Shown: one piece after another, positions 1 through 8,274 of the stretch
Layout: each line of letters opens with the position of its first letter
How positions within the stretch are numbered: the first letter of the stretch is position 1
DNA from: JBJHDF01 sp050486405
GTDB taxonomy: Bacteria > Pseudomonadota > Gammaproteobacteria > Pseudomonadales > Cellvibrionaceae
Direction: 5' to 3'
Assembly (NCBI GenBank): GCA_050486405.1
Contig: JBJHDF010000033.1
Span: 1 to 32,348, forward strand
DNA: 32,348 bases
The notes under the pieces: generated by a model
Seen by the model: only the letters and a program-made list of their open reading frames with translations
The model's database searches: none
Told to the model about the DNA's origin: nothing
Program-made: the position numbers and the translations under genes

Positions 1-243
1 GTCACCGACCCCATCCGCACCCGCAAACTGCTGCTCAAGCGCAAGGAACTGGCCAAACTGCAACAGGCGGCCGAACAGAAGGGCTACACAGTCGTAGCCA
101 CTGCCCTTTACTGGAAAGGGCATCTGGTCAAATGCGAAGTGGCCCTGGGCAAGGGCAAACAGGAGCATGACAAGCGCCAGACCGAAAAGGAGCGGGAGTG
201 GGGTCGGCAGAAGCAGCGCCTGCTGCAAAGCGCCAATCGCTAA
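1..243 (+). CDS. smpB: SsrA-binding protein SmpB, C-terminal part (5' end outside window)
   Basis: The reading frame is open from the first base and gives 80 residues before TAA. SmpB binds tmRNA and delivers it to stalled ribosomes for trans-translation in the cytoplasm. The visible part has the family's C-terminal half: RKLLLKRKEL, an ALYWKG strand, the VALGKGKQEHDKR stretch and the basic tail ending KQRLLQSANR, which enters the ribosomal mRNA channel. About half of a normal ~155-residue SmpB is missing because the window starts inside the gene. Its stop overlaps the stop of the convergent kinase gene by four bases. No tmRNA gene is visible. Identification is firm from the conserved tail. 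Confidence 0.93.
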   Translation, partial: VTDPIRTRKLLLKRKELAKLQQAAEQKGYTVVATALYWKGHLVKCEVALGKGKQEHDKRQTEKEREWGRQKQRLLQSANR

Positions 244-2078
244 GGGTCTCCCACTGCCCGTAGCAACTGGCTGATCAAGGGTGTGGCGGCCTCCCGGCCC
301 TTGGCCGTGGCGTTGAGGGCGGTGTACTGCACATCACCATTCCAACCACCGCCAAGGCTTTCCCCGGACGCCAGATCGTAAGCCTTCAACTCTATGCGAG
401 AGCTGTAAAGCAGTTCCCGCTGGCCGTAGTAATCCAGATCGGTGGCGCCCACCGGCACTACCGAGGCCACCACCAGTAACCCCACGCCGCGACTCAATGC
501 CGATTCACTGAGGCCGGACAGATCCAGGCCCCGATCGCTCACATAACGTCCGGCGCCGGGCAGCAGCGCCGCATCCATAACCTGATAGCCGCGCCCCGAC
601 AGTCGCTGGCTGAGCATCTGCTCCACCGGGCCGGTAATGGCCTGATCGCCGTGGGCGATCACCACCACCCGGGATGAGCGAACCTCCGTCGCCGAGGGCG
701 ATGGCGTCAGCGCCGCCACCTGAGTGGGCGCCGCTGCGGCGGGTGCCGGCGCCGAGTCGGCCGGGGCCGAAGTCGCCCTGGGCGCCTCGGTGGTGTCAGT
801 TACCGCAATACCCTCGGGGGTGCCTCCGTCAATCACCGGAGTCTCGCCCCCCGGGGGCGGATCACCGAAATCAGCGGCGTAGCTGATTGCATCATCAGCG
901 GCCGGCACATCGGTCGCAGGCTCACCCAGGGCCACCTCGCCGGACACAGCCGGCGCGTCGCTTGCCGGCCCAAACGCGACAGTGTCTCCGGTCGCCGCAG
1001 TTGTCGCACCTTCCTGCCACAGTGGCATGGCCCACCACACACCGCCAGCGCCGGCGGCGACGAACAACAGCAGCACCAGCGCCAGGGGCCAGCGGCTGCG
1101 CTTGTGCTCCACCGCCCTGGGCTGCCGGGGCAGAGCATCGGCACCGGTCACCACCGTGGCAGCGTCGGCACCGCTGGCGCGCTTGACCTCCGCCAGAGGA
1201 GCACCCGCAATATAGCGCTTCAGATCTGCCGTCAATTCATGGCAGGTCTGGTAGCGGTTGTCGGGATTTTTCTCGATCATGCGATCAAGAATCTGCACCA
1301 GTTTTTCGTCCACACCCGGGTTGAGGCCGCGCACATCCGGCACCGGCTGTTCCACCACCTGCATCATCAGGCCCAGCGGGCTGTCGTCGTTGAAGGGCGT
1401 GGCGCCGGCCAGCATCTCGTAGAGCACCACCCCCAGGGAAAAGATGTCGGAGCGGGAATCCACTGGCTGCCCCTTGCAGACCTCGGGGCTGACGTAACCG
1501 GTGGTACCCACAAACTGGCCGGTGGTGGTGAGCTTGTCGCCTATGTCCCGGGCCAAGGCTATGCCGAAATCCGTGATTTTGAGGGTGCCGCCGCCGTCGA
1601 TCATAAGGTTGGAAGGTTTGATATCCCGGTGCACAATGCCGCGGTCGTGGGCAGCCGCCAGACCGGCGGCGGCCTGGAGCAGAATGCCCGCCGCCTCTTT
1701 GGGTGGCAGCGTACCCTTCTCGCGGATCAGATCCGCCAGGGTATCGCCCTCCACGCATTCCATGACGAAATAGGGCAGGCCCTGTTCCTCGCCGGTGAAG
1801 TAAATGTGCACGATATTGGGGTGATTGAGCGCGGCCACGCTCTTCGCCTCCCGGGCAAAGCGGGCCACCAGGGACGCGTCGTCGGCCAGGTGGCGGGCCA
1901 GCACCTTGATGGCCACGTAGCGGTTCAGGGAGGGCTCGTGGGCGCGGTAGACGGCGCCCATGCCGCCGCGACCCAACTCCGCGACTATCTGATAATGACC
2001 TATCTGGCCGGACAGCAATTCCTGTTCGCCGGTCAGGGGATCGCCGTTGGTGCGAGTCTTACCAGTGGGATCGACCAT
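240..2078 (-). CDS. Membrane-anchored Hanks-type Ser/Thr protein kinase with a novel periplasmic C-terminal region
   Basis: The 612-residue protein starts with ATG preceded by GAGG. Residues about 28-290 form a complete eukaryotic-like kinase domain: glycine loop GRGGMG (36-41), ATP-binding Lys58 in AIKVL, catalytic HRDIKPSN (Asp152), DFG (170-172) and the GTTGYVSPE activation segment. All catalytic residues are present, so it should be active. A basic linker leads to one membrane span (about 330-352). An Ala/Thr/Pro-rich stretch follows to about 460, then a folded region of about 145 residues outside the membrane. No PASTA repeats are seen. The outer region has alternating beta/alpha character (RVVVIAHGD, GVGLLVVASVVP) loosely like CsgG/FlgT-type nucleotide-fold domains, but I cannot assign it. 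Signal and targets are unknown. It is transcribed divergently from the NSS transporter gene. Confidence 0.95.
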   Translation of the reverse strand: MVDPTGKTRTNGDPLTGEQELLSGQIGHYQIVAELGRGGMGAVYRAHEPSLNRYVAIKVLARHLADDASLVARFAREAKSVAALNHPNIVHIYFTGEEQGLPYFVMECVEGDTLADLIREKGTLPPKEAAGILLQAAAGLAAAHDRGIVHRDIKPSNLMIDGGGTLKITDFGIALARDIGDKLTTTGQFVGTTGYVSPEVCKGQPVDSRSDIFSLGVVLYEMLAGATPFNDDSPLGLMMQVVEQPVPDVRGLNPGVDEKLVQILDRMIEKNPDNRYQTCHELTADLKRYIAGAPLAEVKRASGADAATVVTGADALPRQPRAVEHKRSRWPLALVLLLFVAAGAGGVWWAMPLWQEGATTAATGDTVAFGPASDAPAVSGEVALGEPATDVPAADDAISYAADFGDPPPGGETPVIDGGTPEGIAVTDTTEAPRATSAPADSAPAPAAAAPTQVAALTPSPSATEVRSSRVVVIAHGDQAITGPVEQMLSQRLSGRGYQVMDAALLPGAGRYVSDRGLDLSGLSESALSRGVGLLVVASVVPVGATDLDYYGQRELLYSSRIELKAYDLASGESLGGGWNGDVQYTALNATAKGREAATPLISQLLRAVGDP

Positions 2079-2265
2079 ACCCTTATCCTCTGTGGTGAAT
2101 AGTACCCCAGACTTTCATCATAGCGCTTACTGGGCAGTTCTTCACCCAAAACGCGAGCGTCTCCGTCAACCGCACCGGCGAGGCCTTTGTTGTTCGCGGC
2201 GCACTTTGACACCCCAGCGCAATTGCGTATGATCCGGCAGACAACCCCAGACCCCGGACTACCCC
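2079..2265. promoter_or_regulatory. Divergent promoter region, kinase / NSS transporter
   Basis: This 187-base gap separates two genes read outward and must hold both promoters. The kinase has a clear GAGG Shine-Dalgarno eight bases before its ATG. The transporter lacks an obvious one. I could not pick -35/-10 boxes with confidence. Confidence 0.4.
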
Positions 2266-3615
2266 ATGACACCAGCACGCGGACAGTTCACTTCCCGTAT
2301 CGGCTTTCTTATGGCCGCCGCCGGTTCGGCGGTGGGGCTGGGCAATATCTGGGGCTTCCCCACCCGGGCGGCGGACAACGGCGGTGGTGCCTTTGTGCTG
2401 GCGTATCTGGTGATGGCATTCGTGATCGCCTACCCGGCCCTGATGGCAGAGCTGACCATCGGCCGCTACCGCCGGGCGAATGTGGTCACCTCCCTAAGTG
2501 GTCTGGGACAGCGGCGCCTGACCCGCTGGCTCGGCTACAGTACCGGCGGTTACGCGGTGCTGGTGGCGAGCCTGATTCTCGCTTTTTACACCATTGTCGC
2601 CGGCTGGATGCTGGCGTCCTTCGCTGAACCTCTGGCGCGCTTGCTAGGCGCCGACGCGGTGGCGCGCTGGCTGGCAGGGGACAGCGCCGGCCGCAACCTC
2701 GCGGCCTGCTTTGTGTTCTCCGCGCTGACCGCCGGCATTATCGCCCGGGGCGTGGAGGACGGTATCGAAGCCTGGTCGGTGCGGCTGATGCCGCTGCTGG
2801 CGCTGATCCTGCTGGGGCTGATTGTCTACGTGCTGTTGCAACCGGGAGCCAGCGAGGGACTGCGGGTCTACCTGATTCCGGACCTGACGGCGCTGGCCAA
2901 CCCGGACCTGTTGTTGAGCGCGCTGGGGCAGGCCTTTTTCTCCCTGTCGCTGGGAGTGGGCACCATGCTGATCTACGGCTCCTATCTGAAAAAGACCGAC
3001 AGTCTGCCGAGGCTCGGCGCCAGCGTGACCCTGCTGGATACCGGCATCGCCTTCACCGCCGGACTGCTGATTCTGCCCGCCATGTTCCTGGCCCAGCATC
3101 AGGGTGTGGTCATCTACGGCGATGAGGGAGAACTGGTGGCGGGGCCAGGACTGATCTTCCAGGTATTGCCGGCGCTGTTCGAGAGCATGGGCACTGCCGG
3201 CCTCTGGGTGGCACTGGCGTTCTTTGCCCTGATGAGTATCGCCGCGCTCACTTCATCCATTTCCATGCTGGAAGTGCCGGTATCCCTGGCAGAGGAAACT
3301 ACACCCCTGAGCCGCCCTCTGGCTTCACTGGCCATTGGACTTGGCATCTTCGCCATCAGCACCCTGCTGATCTTCAACATGGGCACATTGTTCGGCTGGA
3401 CCATCGACTTCACCACCCGCTACAGCCAACCGCTGCTGGGCGCGGCCCTGTGCCTGTTCGCCGGCTGGGTCATGCACCGCCATATTCTTCTGGAGGAAAT
3501 TCGCGAAGGGCACCCGGGCATCGAGACAAGCCTGTTCTGGAAAGTCTGGCCCTTCTATGTGCGTTTTGTCTGTCCTGCGCTGATCATGCTGGTGTTTGTG
3601 CGCAGCCTTATCTGA
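2266..3615 (+). CDS. Sodium-dependent transporter, neurotransmitter:sodium symporter (NSS/SNF) family
   Basis: This 449-residue inner-membrane protein has 11-12 predicted hydrophobic helices. It opens with the NSS TM1 signature GSAVGLGNIWGFP (about 21-33), the unwound segment that coordinates sodium and substrate in LeuT-type carriers. Length fits the bacterial NSS range. Family members import amino acids or related solutes with sodium; the substrate cannot be read from sequence. It ends tail to tail with dsbB and overlaps it by eight bases. The start at ATG 2266 puts TM1 at the usual distance from the N terminus, although the upstream ribosome-binding site is weak. Confidence 0.93.
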   Translation: MTPARGQFTSRIGFLMAAAGSAVGLGNIWGFPTRAADNGGGAFVLAYLVMAFVIAYPALMAELTIGRYRRANVVTSLSGLGQRRLTRWLGYSTGGYAVLVASLILAFYTIVAGWMLASFAEPLARLLGADAVARWLAGDSAGRNLAACFVFSALTAGIIARGVEDGIEAWSVRLMPLLALILLGLIVYVLLQPGASEGLRVYLIPDLTALANPDLLLSALGQAFFSLSLGVGTMLIYGSYLKKTDSLPRLGASVTLLDTGIAFTAGLLILPAMFLAQHQGVVIYGDEGELVAGPGLIFQVLPALFESMGTAGLWVALAFFALMSIAALTSSISMLEVPVSLAEETTPLSRPLASLAIGLGIFAISTLLIFNMGTLFGWTIDFTTRYSQPLLGAALCLFAGWVMHRHILLEEIREGHPGIETSLFWKVWPFYVRFVCPALIMLVFVRSLI

Positions 3616-4156
3616 CCCGCTTTCGACTCAGATCCAACCCGAACCGCGCGGCAAACGCCAGAATAAACAGGGCGCTGACACCGATCAGACCGTGGGTCAT
3701 GGTCAGGCCAAACAGAACTTCCGGCGTGCGCATGCACAGACCCTGGACTTCAAACAGCGCCGGCAACCAGCTATCCAGCGGCGCCCATTCGGGAAAGTTG
3801 GCGTTAAAGCTGCAACTGCCGCCATCGCCCAGGTTGTATTCCACCTTGACCATATTCCAGGTTTCACTGGCCAGTCCGATGGACAGACCCAGACCACCCA
3901 GGCTGACCAGAGTGCTGAGCCAGCGGCGGCGATTCACCGCCAACCCCACCAGCACCAGCACCAGAATGGCCAGCAGCCAGACCCGGATATAGATACAGAT
4001 TTCGCAGGGCATATCGCCCAGCACATGCTGGTAGTAGAGAGCACCGGCTTCCAGCGCCAGACAGATGCCGGCAATGGCCACCCAGAACCAGGCACTGTGA
4101 ATGCCGGCTGCCAGGCAGCGCGGAGAGAAAAGCCGACGGCTGGATGTTGCGGTCAC
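3608..4156 (-). CDS. dsbB: Disulfide bond formation protein B
   Basis: DsbB reoxidises periplasmic DsbA and passes the electrons to quinone in the inner membrane. The 182-residue protein has four hydrophobic segments and both required cysteine pairs: Cys51-Glu-Ile-Cys54 in the first periplasmic loop and Cys115/Cys141 in the second. The 26-residue spacing of the second pair equals that of E. coli Cys104/Cys130. The motif WLPALFEVQG before Cys141 is typical of the family. Translation starts with GTG, six bases after a strong GGGAGG site. No dsbA partner is in the window. It overlaps the end of the NSS transporter gene on the other strand by eight bases. Confidence 0.93.
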   Translation of the reverse strand: MTATSSRRLFSPRCLAAGIHSAWFWVAIAGICLALEAGALYYQHVLGDMPCEICIYIRVWLLAILVLVLVGLAVNRRRWLSTLVSLGGLGLSIGLASETWNMVKVEYNLGDGGSCSFNANFPEWAPLDSWLPALFEVQGLCMRTPEVLFGLTMTHGLIGVSALFILAFAARFGLDLSRKRVR

Positions 4157-4352
4157 TGATTACCTCCCGAATTTGGCACTGCCATTATGCGAACTTTTAG
4201 CGGAATCCGAAAGCGTCCGACTGGAGAACGCTTGGACCACCGTGTGCGAGAGTTAACTGCAACTGCTAAAATCAAAAGGGTGCGGAACCGAAATCCCGGT
4301 TCGGCATCCAACGTCCAACTCGACAACAGGTCGACAACAACGCGGGTAACCA
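4157..4352. promoter_or_regulatory. Divergent promoter region, dsbB / L,D-transpeptidase
   Basis: This 196-base gap lies between outward-reading genes. It contains the dsbB GGGAGG site and no other motif I trust. Confidence 0.35.
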
Positions 4353-6044
4353 GTGGTGCTGAAACAAGCCTTTGTCCTGTGCCTGATCCTGGCGCTGACC
4401 GCCGCCGAGGTGAGCGCTGCCCAGGCGCCGGATGAGCTGCGCGAGCGGCTGCGCCACCGCATGGAAACCCTCTACCTGCCCGGCGAACTGGTGGCCGGCG
4501 ATCAGCCGCTGTTTGCCACCGAGCCCCTGCGCACCCTCTACGAAAGCCGCGGCTGGCGGCCCATCTGGTTCGACGGCGACCGCCCCGCTGCTCTGCAGGC
4601 ACAATTGATCCCGGCCATCGATCTGGCTGCGGAGCACGGCCTGGACCCCGAACACTACCACCGGGAGCGGATACGCCAGTTGCTGGCCGCCGCTTCCCGC
4701 AGCGGTCGCCTGGATCAGGCCGCACGGGTGGATCTGGAACTGCTGGCCTCGGACGCCCTGCTGACCCTGGGCAGTCATCTGGCCTACGGCCGCGTCGACC
4801 CGGAGAGTATCGACCCCGACTGGCTGATCGAGCGGGAGCCACCGGCACTCTATGAGCGCCTTGTGTCCATTAGCCAGGGACAGGAACTGGAACTACGCCC
4901 CCTGCTGGAAGCGCTGACCCCGGATTACCCCGCCTACCGCACTCTGGTGGCGCGCCTGGCGCTGCAACGGCAAATTGCCGACAACATTGTCAATAACAAC
5001 GGCAGTTGGGACACCATTCCCGGTGGCGCCCTGTTGCGCCCGGGGGACCGGGACCCCCGGCTGGTGGAGATTCGCCAGCGCCTACAACTGCTGGGCGATT
5101 TCGACCCCGAAGCCGAAACCCCTGCAGACCCGCAATTGTACGATCCCGACCTGCAACAGGCGGTACTGCATTTTCAGGAGCGCCACGGCCTGGGCCGGGA
5201 TGGCGTCATTGGCCCCCGCACCCTCGCGGCGTTGAACGTCACGCCCCAACAGCGCATCGAGCAGTTGCGTGCCAATCTGGAACGCTGGCGCTGGTTGCCA
5301 CAGTCGCTGGGCGAGGAATACATTCTGGTCAACATCGCCGGCTTTGACATGCAGGTGGTCAGCAACGGCAGCACCGTCATGCAGCAGCGGGTCATGGTGG
5401 GCCGCCCGTACCGCCGCACACCGGTGTTTACCGGTCGCATGACCTATCTGGTACTCAACCCCTCCTGGGAAGTACCGCACCGGCTGGCCGCGCAGGACCA
5501 GTTGCCGAAAATCCGCGCCGACCGCAATTATCTGGACCAGATGGGCTTTACCGTACTGCGAGGCTGGGGTGCCAACGAAGTAGTGGTGGACCCGGACACA
5601 GTGGACTGGCAGTCCCTGTCCGCGCGCAACTTCCCCTTCCGTCTGCGCCAGTCGCCCGGCCCCAACAACGCCCTGGGGGACGTCAAATTCATGTTCCCCA
5701 ACCGCCACAACGTCTACCTGCACGACACCCCGGCCCGGGGACTCTTCGCCCAGGAAGACCGCGCCCTGAGTTCCGGCTGCATCCGGGTGGAAGATCCCGA
5801 TGCGCTCACCCGCTGGCTGTTACTGGAACGGGCCCGAGTGGTGTCCGACGAGCGCCTGTCCAGTATCATGGCCAGTGGCCAGGAGACCACCGTGCGTCTG
5901 AACCGTCCCCTGCCAGTACATCTGCTCTACTGGACCGCCTGGGTGGATGAGCGCGATCGGGTACAGTACCGGCAGGACATCTACCAGCGCGACCAGCGGC
6001 TTATCGATGCGCTGAACGCCGAACCCGTTTTTCCCACAACCTGA
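4353..6044 (+). CDS. ldtD: L,D-transpeptidase, YcbB/LdtD type
   Basis: This periplasmic enzyme forms 3-3 cross-links in peptidoglycan. The 563-residue product has a signal peptide (hydrophobic 5-18, cleavage near VSA-AQA), a scaffold domain (about 30-225), a peptidoglycan-binding domain with LGRDGVIGPRTLAALN (about 230-300) and a YkuD catalytic domain (about 320-500). The catalytic motif is the YLHD histidine region followed by SSGCIRV, whose Cys is the nucleophile. Length and order match E. coli LdtD (~615 aa). Translation starts at GTG 4353, which places the signal peptide correctly. The next gene begins 28 bases after its stop, and E. coli also pairs ldtD with the M15-type gene mepK, so a shared operon and pathway are likely. 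Confidence 0.92.
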   Translation: MVLKQAFVLCLILALTAAEVSAAQAPDELRERLRHRMETLYLPGELVAGDQPLFATEPLRTLYESRGWRPIWFDGDRPAALQAQLIPAIDLAAEHGLDPEHYHRERIRQLLAAASRSGRLDQAARVDLELLASDALLTLGSHLAYGRVDPESIDPDWLIEREPPALYERLVSISQGQELELRPLLEALTPDYPAYRTLVARLALQRQIADNIVNNNGSWDTIPGGALLRPGDRDPRLVEIRQRLQLLGDFDPEAETPADPQLYDPDLQQAVLHFQERHGLGRDGVIGPRTLAALNVTPQQRIEQLRANLERWRWLPQSLGEEYILVNIAGFDMQVVSNGSTVMQQRVMVGRPYRRTPVFTGRMTYLVLNPSWEVPHRLAAQDQLPKIRADRNYLDQMGFTVLRGWGANEVVVDPDTVDWQSLSARNFPFRLRQSPGPNNALGDVKFMFPNRHNVYLHDTPARGLFAQEDRALSSGCIRVEDPDALTRWLLLERARVVSDERLSSIMASGQETTVRLNRPLPVHLLYWTAWVDERDRVQYRQDIYQRDQRLIDALNAEPVFPTT

Positions 6045-6072
6045 TACCACTCCACCACCGAGACCCGCGCCC

Positions 6073-7035
6073 TTGAGCCACTACCTGTCGCTTTCGCTCG
6101 CCTTCTTCCTGCTGTTGTCCGCCTGTGTTGCCCATGGGCACTCCGAAGACTTTGATCCAGGCACGGTGGGCTACACCGTTACTTTCAACGGCAAACAGAT
6201 TGAATGGCGGACGTTCGCGTTTTTTGTCATGCCCGGTCGCAGCTACCCACTTCACGTGGACCTGCCCGCTGCGCTTTCGGTGCAGGTACACAGCGAGGGC
6301 GGGCGACTGCAGGCTGGCGAGCCCCAGCACTGGCAATGGCAAGCTCCGCAGAAACCGGGTCCCTATTCCCTGACACTGCAGCCGGAAGGGCGCGAGCCTG
6401 TCACGCTGACGTTGCTGGTTATGGTGCCCGCCGCCCAGGCGAAAGGCGGCCACCTGAACGGCTACCGCATCGGCCAGTACCCGGACAAGCCCCTGCGGGG
6501 CAATCCGCTGTACCTGCCACCGCGCGGTTTTATCGAAGTGCACCCGGACATGCTGGAGTTACCGGTATCCCCTCACTTCACCCTGGGCCAGTTTCTCTGC
6601 AAACAGCAACCGGACCACTGGCCCAAATACCTGTTACTGCGGGAACCCCTGATCGCCAAATTGGAAATCATCCTGGCCGAGGTCAACCGGCGCGGCATAC
6701 GCACCGACACCTTTGCCATCATGAGCGGGCACCGCACACCCTGGTACAACCGCGCCATTGGCAACACCAGTCTCTACTCAAGGCACCTGTGGGGCGGCGC
6801 CGCTGACATCTACATCGACAACAGCGGCGACGGCCGCATGGACGATCTCAACGGCGACGGCCGTATCGATATCAGGGACGCCCAGATACTGCTGGACATC
6901 ATCGATGACATCTACGGCACCGGAGAGCACCAGCGCCTGCACGGCGGTCTGGGACTCTACGGACCCCGCCCCCATCGGGGGCCGTTTGTGCATGTGGATG
7001 CGCGGGGTATAGAAACGCGCTGGACCATCCCCTAA
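6073..7035 (+). CDS. M15-type peptidoglycan peptidase, probable lipoprotein with dockerin-like calcium loops
   Basis: The 320-residue protein has a C-terminal M15A/DUF882-like metallopeptidase domain. The zinc motif SxHxxGxAxD is present as SRHLWGGAAD (about 239-248), with the final ligand in FVHVDARG near 309. Such enzymes cleave cross-bridges or stem peptides of peptidoglycan. The N terminus is hydrophobic and carries a lipobox LSAC at Cys18, so it may be lipid-anchored; no basic residue precedes it, leaving the TTG start at 6073 uncertain. Residues about 30-150 look like a beta-rich accessory domain. Between the zinc motifs is an insertion with two aspartate-rich loops (249-275), one fitting the dockerin pattern DxNxDGxIxxxD. 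It sits just behind the L,D-transpeptidase, as mepK does in E. coli. Confidence 0.82.
   Translation: MSHYLSLSLAFFLLLSACVAHGHSEDFDPGTVGYTVTFNGKQIEWRTFAFFVMPGRSYPLHVDLPAALSVQVHSEGGRLQAGEPQHWQWQAPQKPGPYSLTLQPEGREPVTLTLLVMVPAAQAKGGHLNGYRIGQYPDKPLRGNPLYLPPRGFIEVHPDMLELPVSPHFTLGQFLCKQQPDHWPKYLLLREPLIAKLEIILAEVNRRGIRTDTFAIMSGHRTPWYNRAIGNTSLYSRHLWGGAADIYIDNSGDGRMDDLNGDGRIDIRDAQILLDIIDDIYGTGEHQRLHGGLGLYGPRPHRGPFVHVDARGIETRWTIP
6817..6894 (+). other. Dockerin/EF-hand-like calcium-loop insertion inside the M15 domain
   Basis: This stretch encodes residues 249-274. The loops DNSGDGRM and DLNGDGRIDIRD follow directly after the H...D zinc motif. The second has Asp/Asn/Asp at positions 1, 3 and 5, Ile at 8 and Asp at 12, the calcium-ligand spacing of dockerin and EF-hand loops. 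Calcium binding is inferred from the pattern. Confidence 0.65.
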
Positions 7036-7177
7036 AAGCCGTCTTGTAAACTACTGCGTGCACGGCTGGCGGCGCCCGGCGGTGCTCGGAATCCTCATGT
7101 ATTGCACATACAATCCGGTTCCTGCGCTCCGGCGGCCACCACCAGCCGCACACTCGCTACGTTTACAAGATGGCTTT
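7035..7177. repeat. Long imperfect palindromic element between convergent genes
   Basis: The 17-base outer arms, 7035-7051 and 7161-7177, are inverted copies with one mismatch. Pairing continues inward with gaps: GGCTGGCGGCGCC near 7074 faces the GGCCACCACCAGCC side near 7140, and the centre holds GTAT-TGCAC-ATAC (about 7099-7111). It fills nearly the whole gap between the M15 stop and the VOC stop. It could act as a two-way terminator, or be a mobile MITE/REP-like repeat. No poly-T tail is seen. Confidence 0.75.
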
Positions 7178-7179
7178 AG

Positions 7180-7563
7180 CTACTTTAAGGAGCGCGGGAG
7201 TTCTCCGGATTGCCAGAGTCCCAGGCCAAAGCCATCCGGGTCCAGAAAGTCCGCGCTCCAGCCGCCAGGCGCCTCGGATACCGGTGTGACGATGGTGACG
7301 CCCGCCATGGCCAACTCGGCGACAATGTCGTCGATACCGCCGTCCGTCACTTCGAACACAATCGCCGGGGTGTCGCCGCGCCGGCCTTCCATCTGAAAGA
7401 AGATAAGGTCGAGGCCGCTTGCAAGGCGCCCCTGAAGCCAGAAGGGCTCTGCCCCCTCCATCCGTTCAAGGCCAAGATCGAAGGTCTCGTTATAGAACTT
7501 TTCGGTGCGCAGGATATCGCTCACGTAATAAACAATGCTGGCACTTTTGGGTTTGAAGCTCAT
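7180..7563 (-). CDS. VOC-family (glyoxalase/bleomycin-resistance fold) protein
   Basis: This 127-residue cytoplasmic protein has two beta-alpha-beta-beta-beta halves of the vicinal-oxygen-chelate fold. It opens SIVYYVSDILRTEKFYNETFDLG, as usual for first-half strands and helix, and closes with SADFLDPDGFGLGLWQ, the common second-half strand ending. Family members include lyases, dioxygenases and binding proteins; no specific reaction can be given. It starts with ATG after an AAGGAG site and lies 20 bases behind the ECF sigma gene on the same strand, so the two are probably co-transcribed. Confidence 0.85.
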   Translation of the reverse strand: MSFKPKSASIVYYVSDILRTEKFYNETFDLGLERMEGAEPFWLQGRLASGLDLIFFQMEGRRGDTPAIVFEVTDGGIDDIVAELAMAGVTIVTPVSEAPGGWSADFLDPDGFGLGLWQSGELPRSLK

Positions 7564-7583
7564 GGACTACTCCTTTGTAGTGG

Positions 7584-8210
7584 TTAAGGAATTTCTGAAT
7601 TCCTCTTCCTGTTGCCGCCGAACTCTGTTTTGTGAGCACTGATAACGAAAAGATGGCCGTCGGGATCGTGACTGGCCAAAACACCACCCCGTCGGACGAG
7701 CTTGGACGACAGGGCGCCGCGCATGCGACCGTAGGCAATACCCGAACCTAGGCCCGGCAACCCGGCGGGAACAGTCAACCCGGCCTCGGCCACCCGGCGC
7801 CTTAACGCGCAAATGCGTTGGCGCAACGTGGCATCGGTCAACTTCAACAGATAAGCGATCTCGCGCCGGTTGTGGCCTGACAGGGCCAGGGCGAGCACGG
7901 ATTTGAGGGGCGGCGTCAACGCCTGCATAAGCCGGGCGAGTTCCCGCTGATCATCAGCCAGGGAATCCAATGGTTCCGGTTGCCACTGACTTTCCCGCCC
8001 CCGGCGGCGAACGGCGCTGCGCAGTGCCATGCGGGCCTTGTTCCGCACCGTACCCACCAGCCACTTTCTGGTGTCGATGCTGCCAAAATCCGTCCGGCCG
8101 TCCAGAAAGGCGGTCAGATAGGCATCCTGCACGACGTCTTCCGCTTCGCAGGTTTCACCCAGTATCCGCCGCGCTACGGAGCAAAGCTGCGCATATTGGC
8201 TGGGACGCAT
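7584..8210 (-). CDS. ECF-type RNA polymerase sigma factor with C-terminal extension
   Basis: The 208-residue protein has sigma region 2 (about 5-70, with EAEDVVQDAYLTAF and the DTRKWLVGTVRNKAR helix) and region 4 (about 95-140, LTPPLKSVLALALSG plus a helix-turn-helix NRREIAYLLKLTDATLRQRI). It should direct polymerase to alternative promoters. After region 4 there is an unusual tail of about 65 residues ending in LFVISAHKTEFGG and a basic stretch; this is longer than a minimal ECF factor and I do not recognise it. ATG 8210 is chosen over the adjacent TTG because GGAG lies seven bases before it. No anti-sigma gene is adjacent; the VOC gene follows. Confidence 0.85.
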   Translation of the reverse strand: MRPSQYAQLCSVARRILGETCEAEDVVQDAYLTAFLDGRTDFGSIDTRKWLVGTVRNKARMALRSAVRRRGRESQWQPEPLDSLADDQRELARLMQALTPPLKSVLALALSGHNRREIAYLLKLTDATLRQRICALRRRVAEAGLTVPAGLPGLGSGIAYGRMRGALSSKLVRRGGVLASHDPDGHLFVISAHKTEFGGNRKRNSEIP

Positions 8211-8274
8211 CAATAAACTCCAGTGGCGATAACGGTATGAAAATAATCTTGTGGAAATAGTTTAGTGTACCTCG

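Noticed and set aside
4173..4188. TGGCAC motif in the dsbB/L,D-transpeptidase gap resembling a sigma-54 -24 box
   Set aside because: The next GC falls two bases beyond the required spacing and no -12 box fits.
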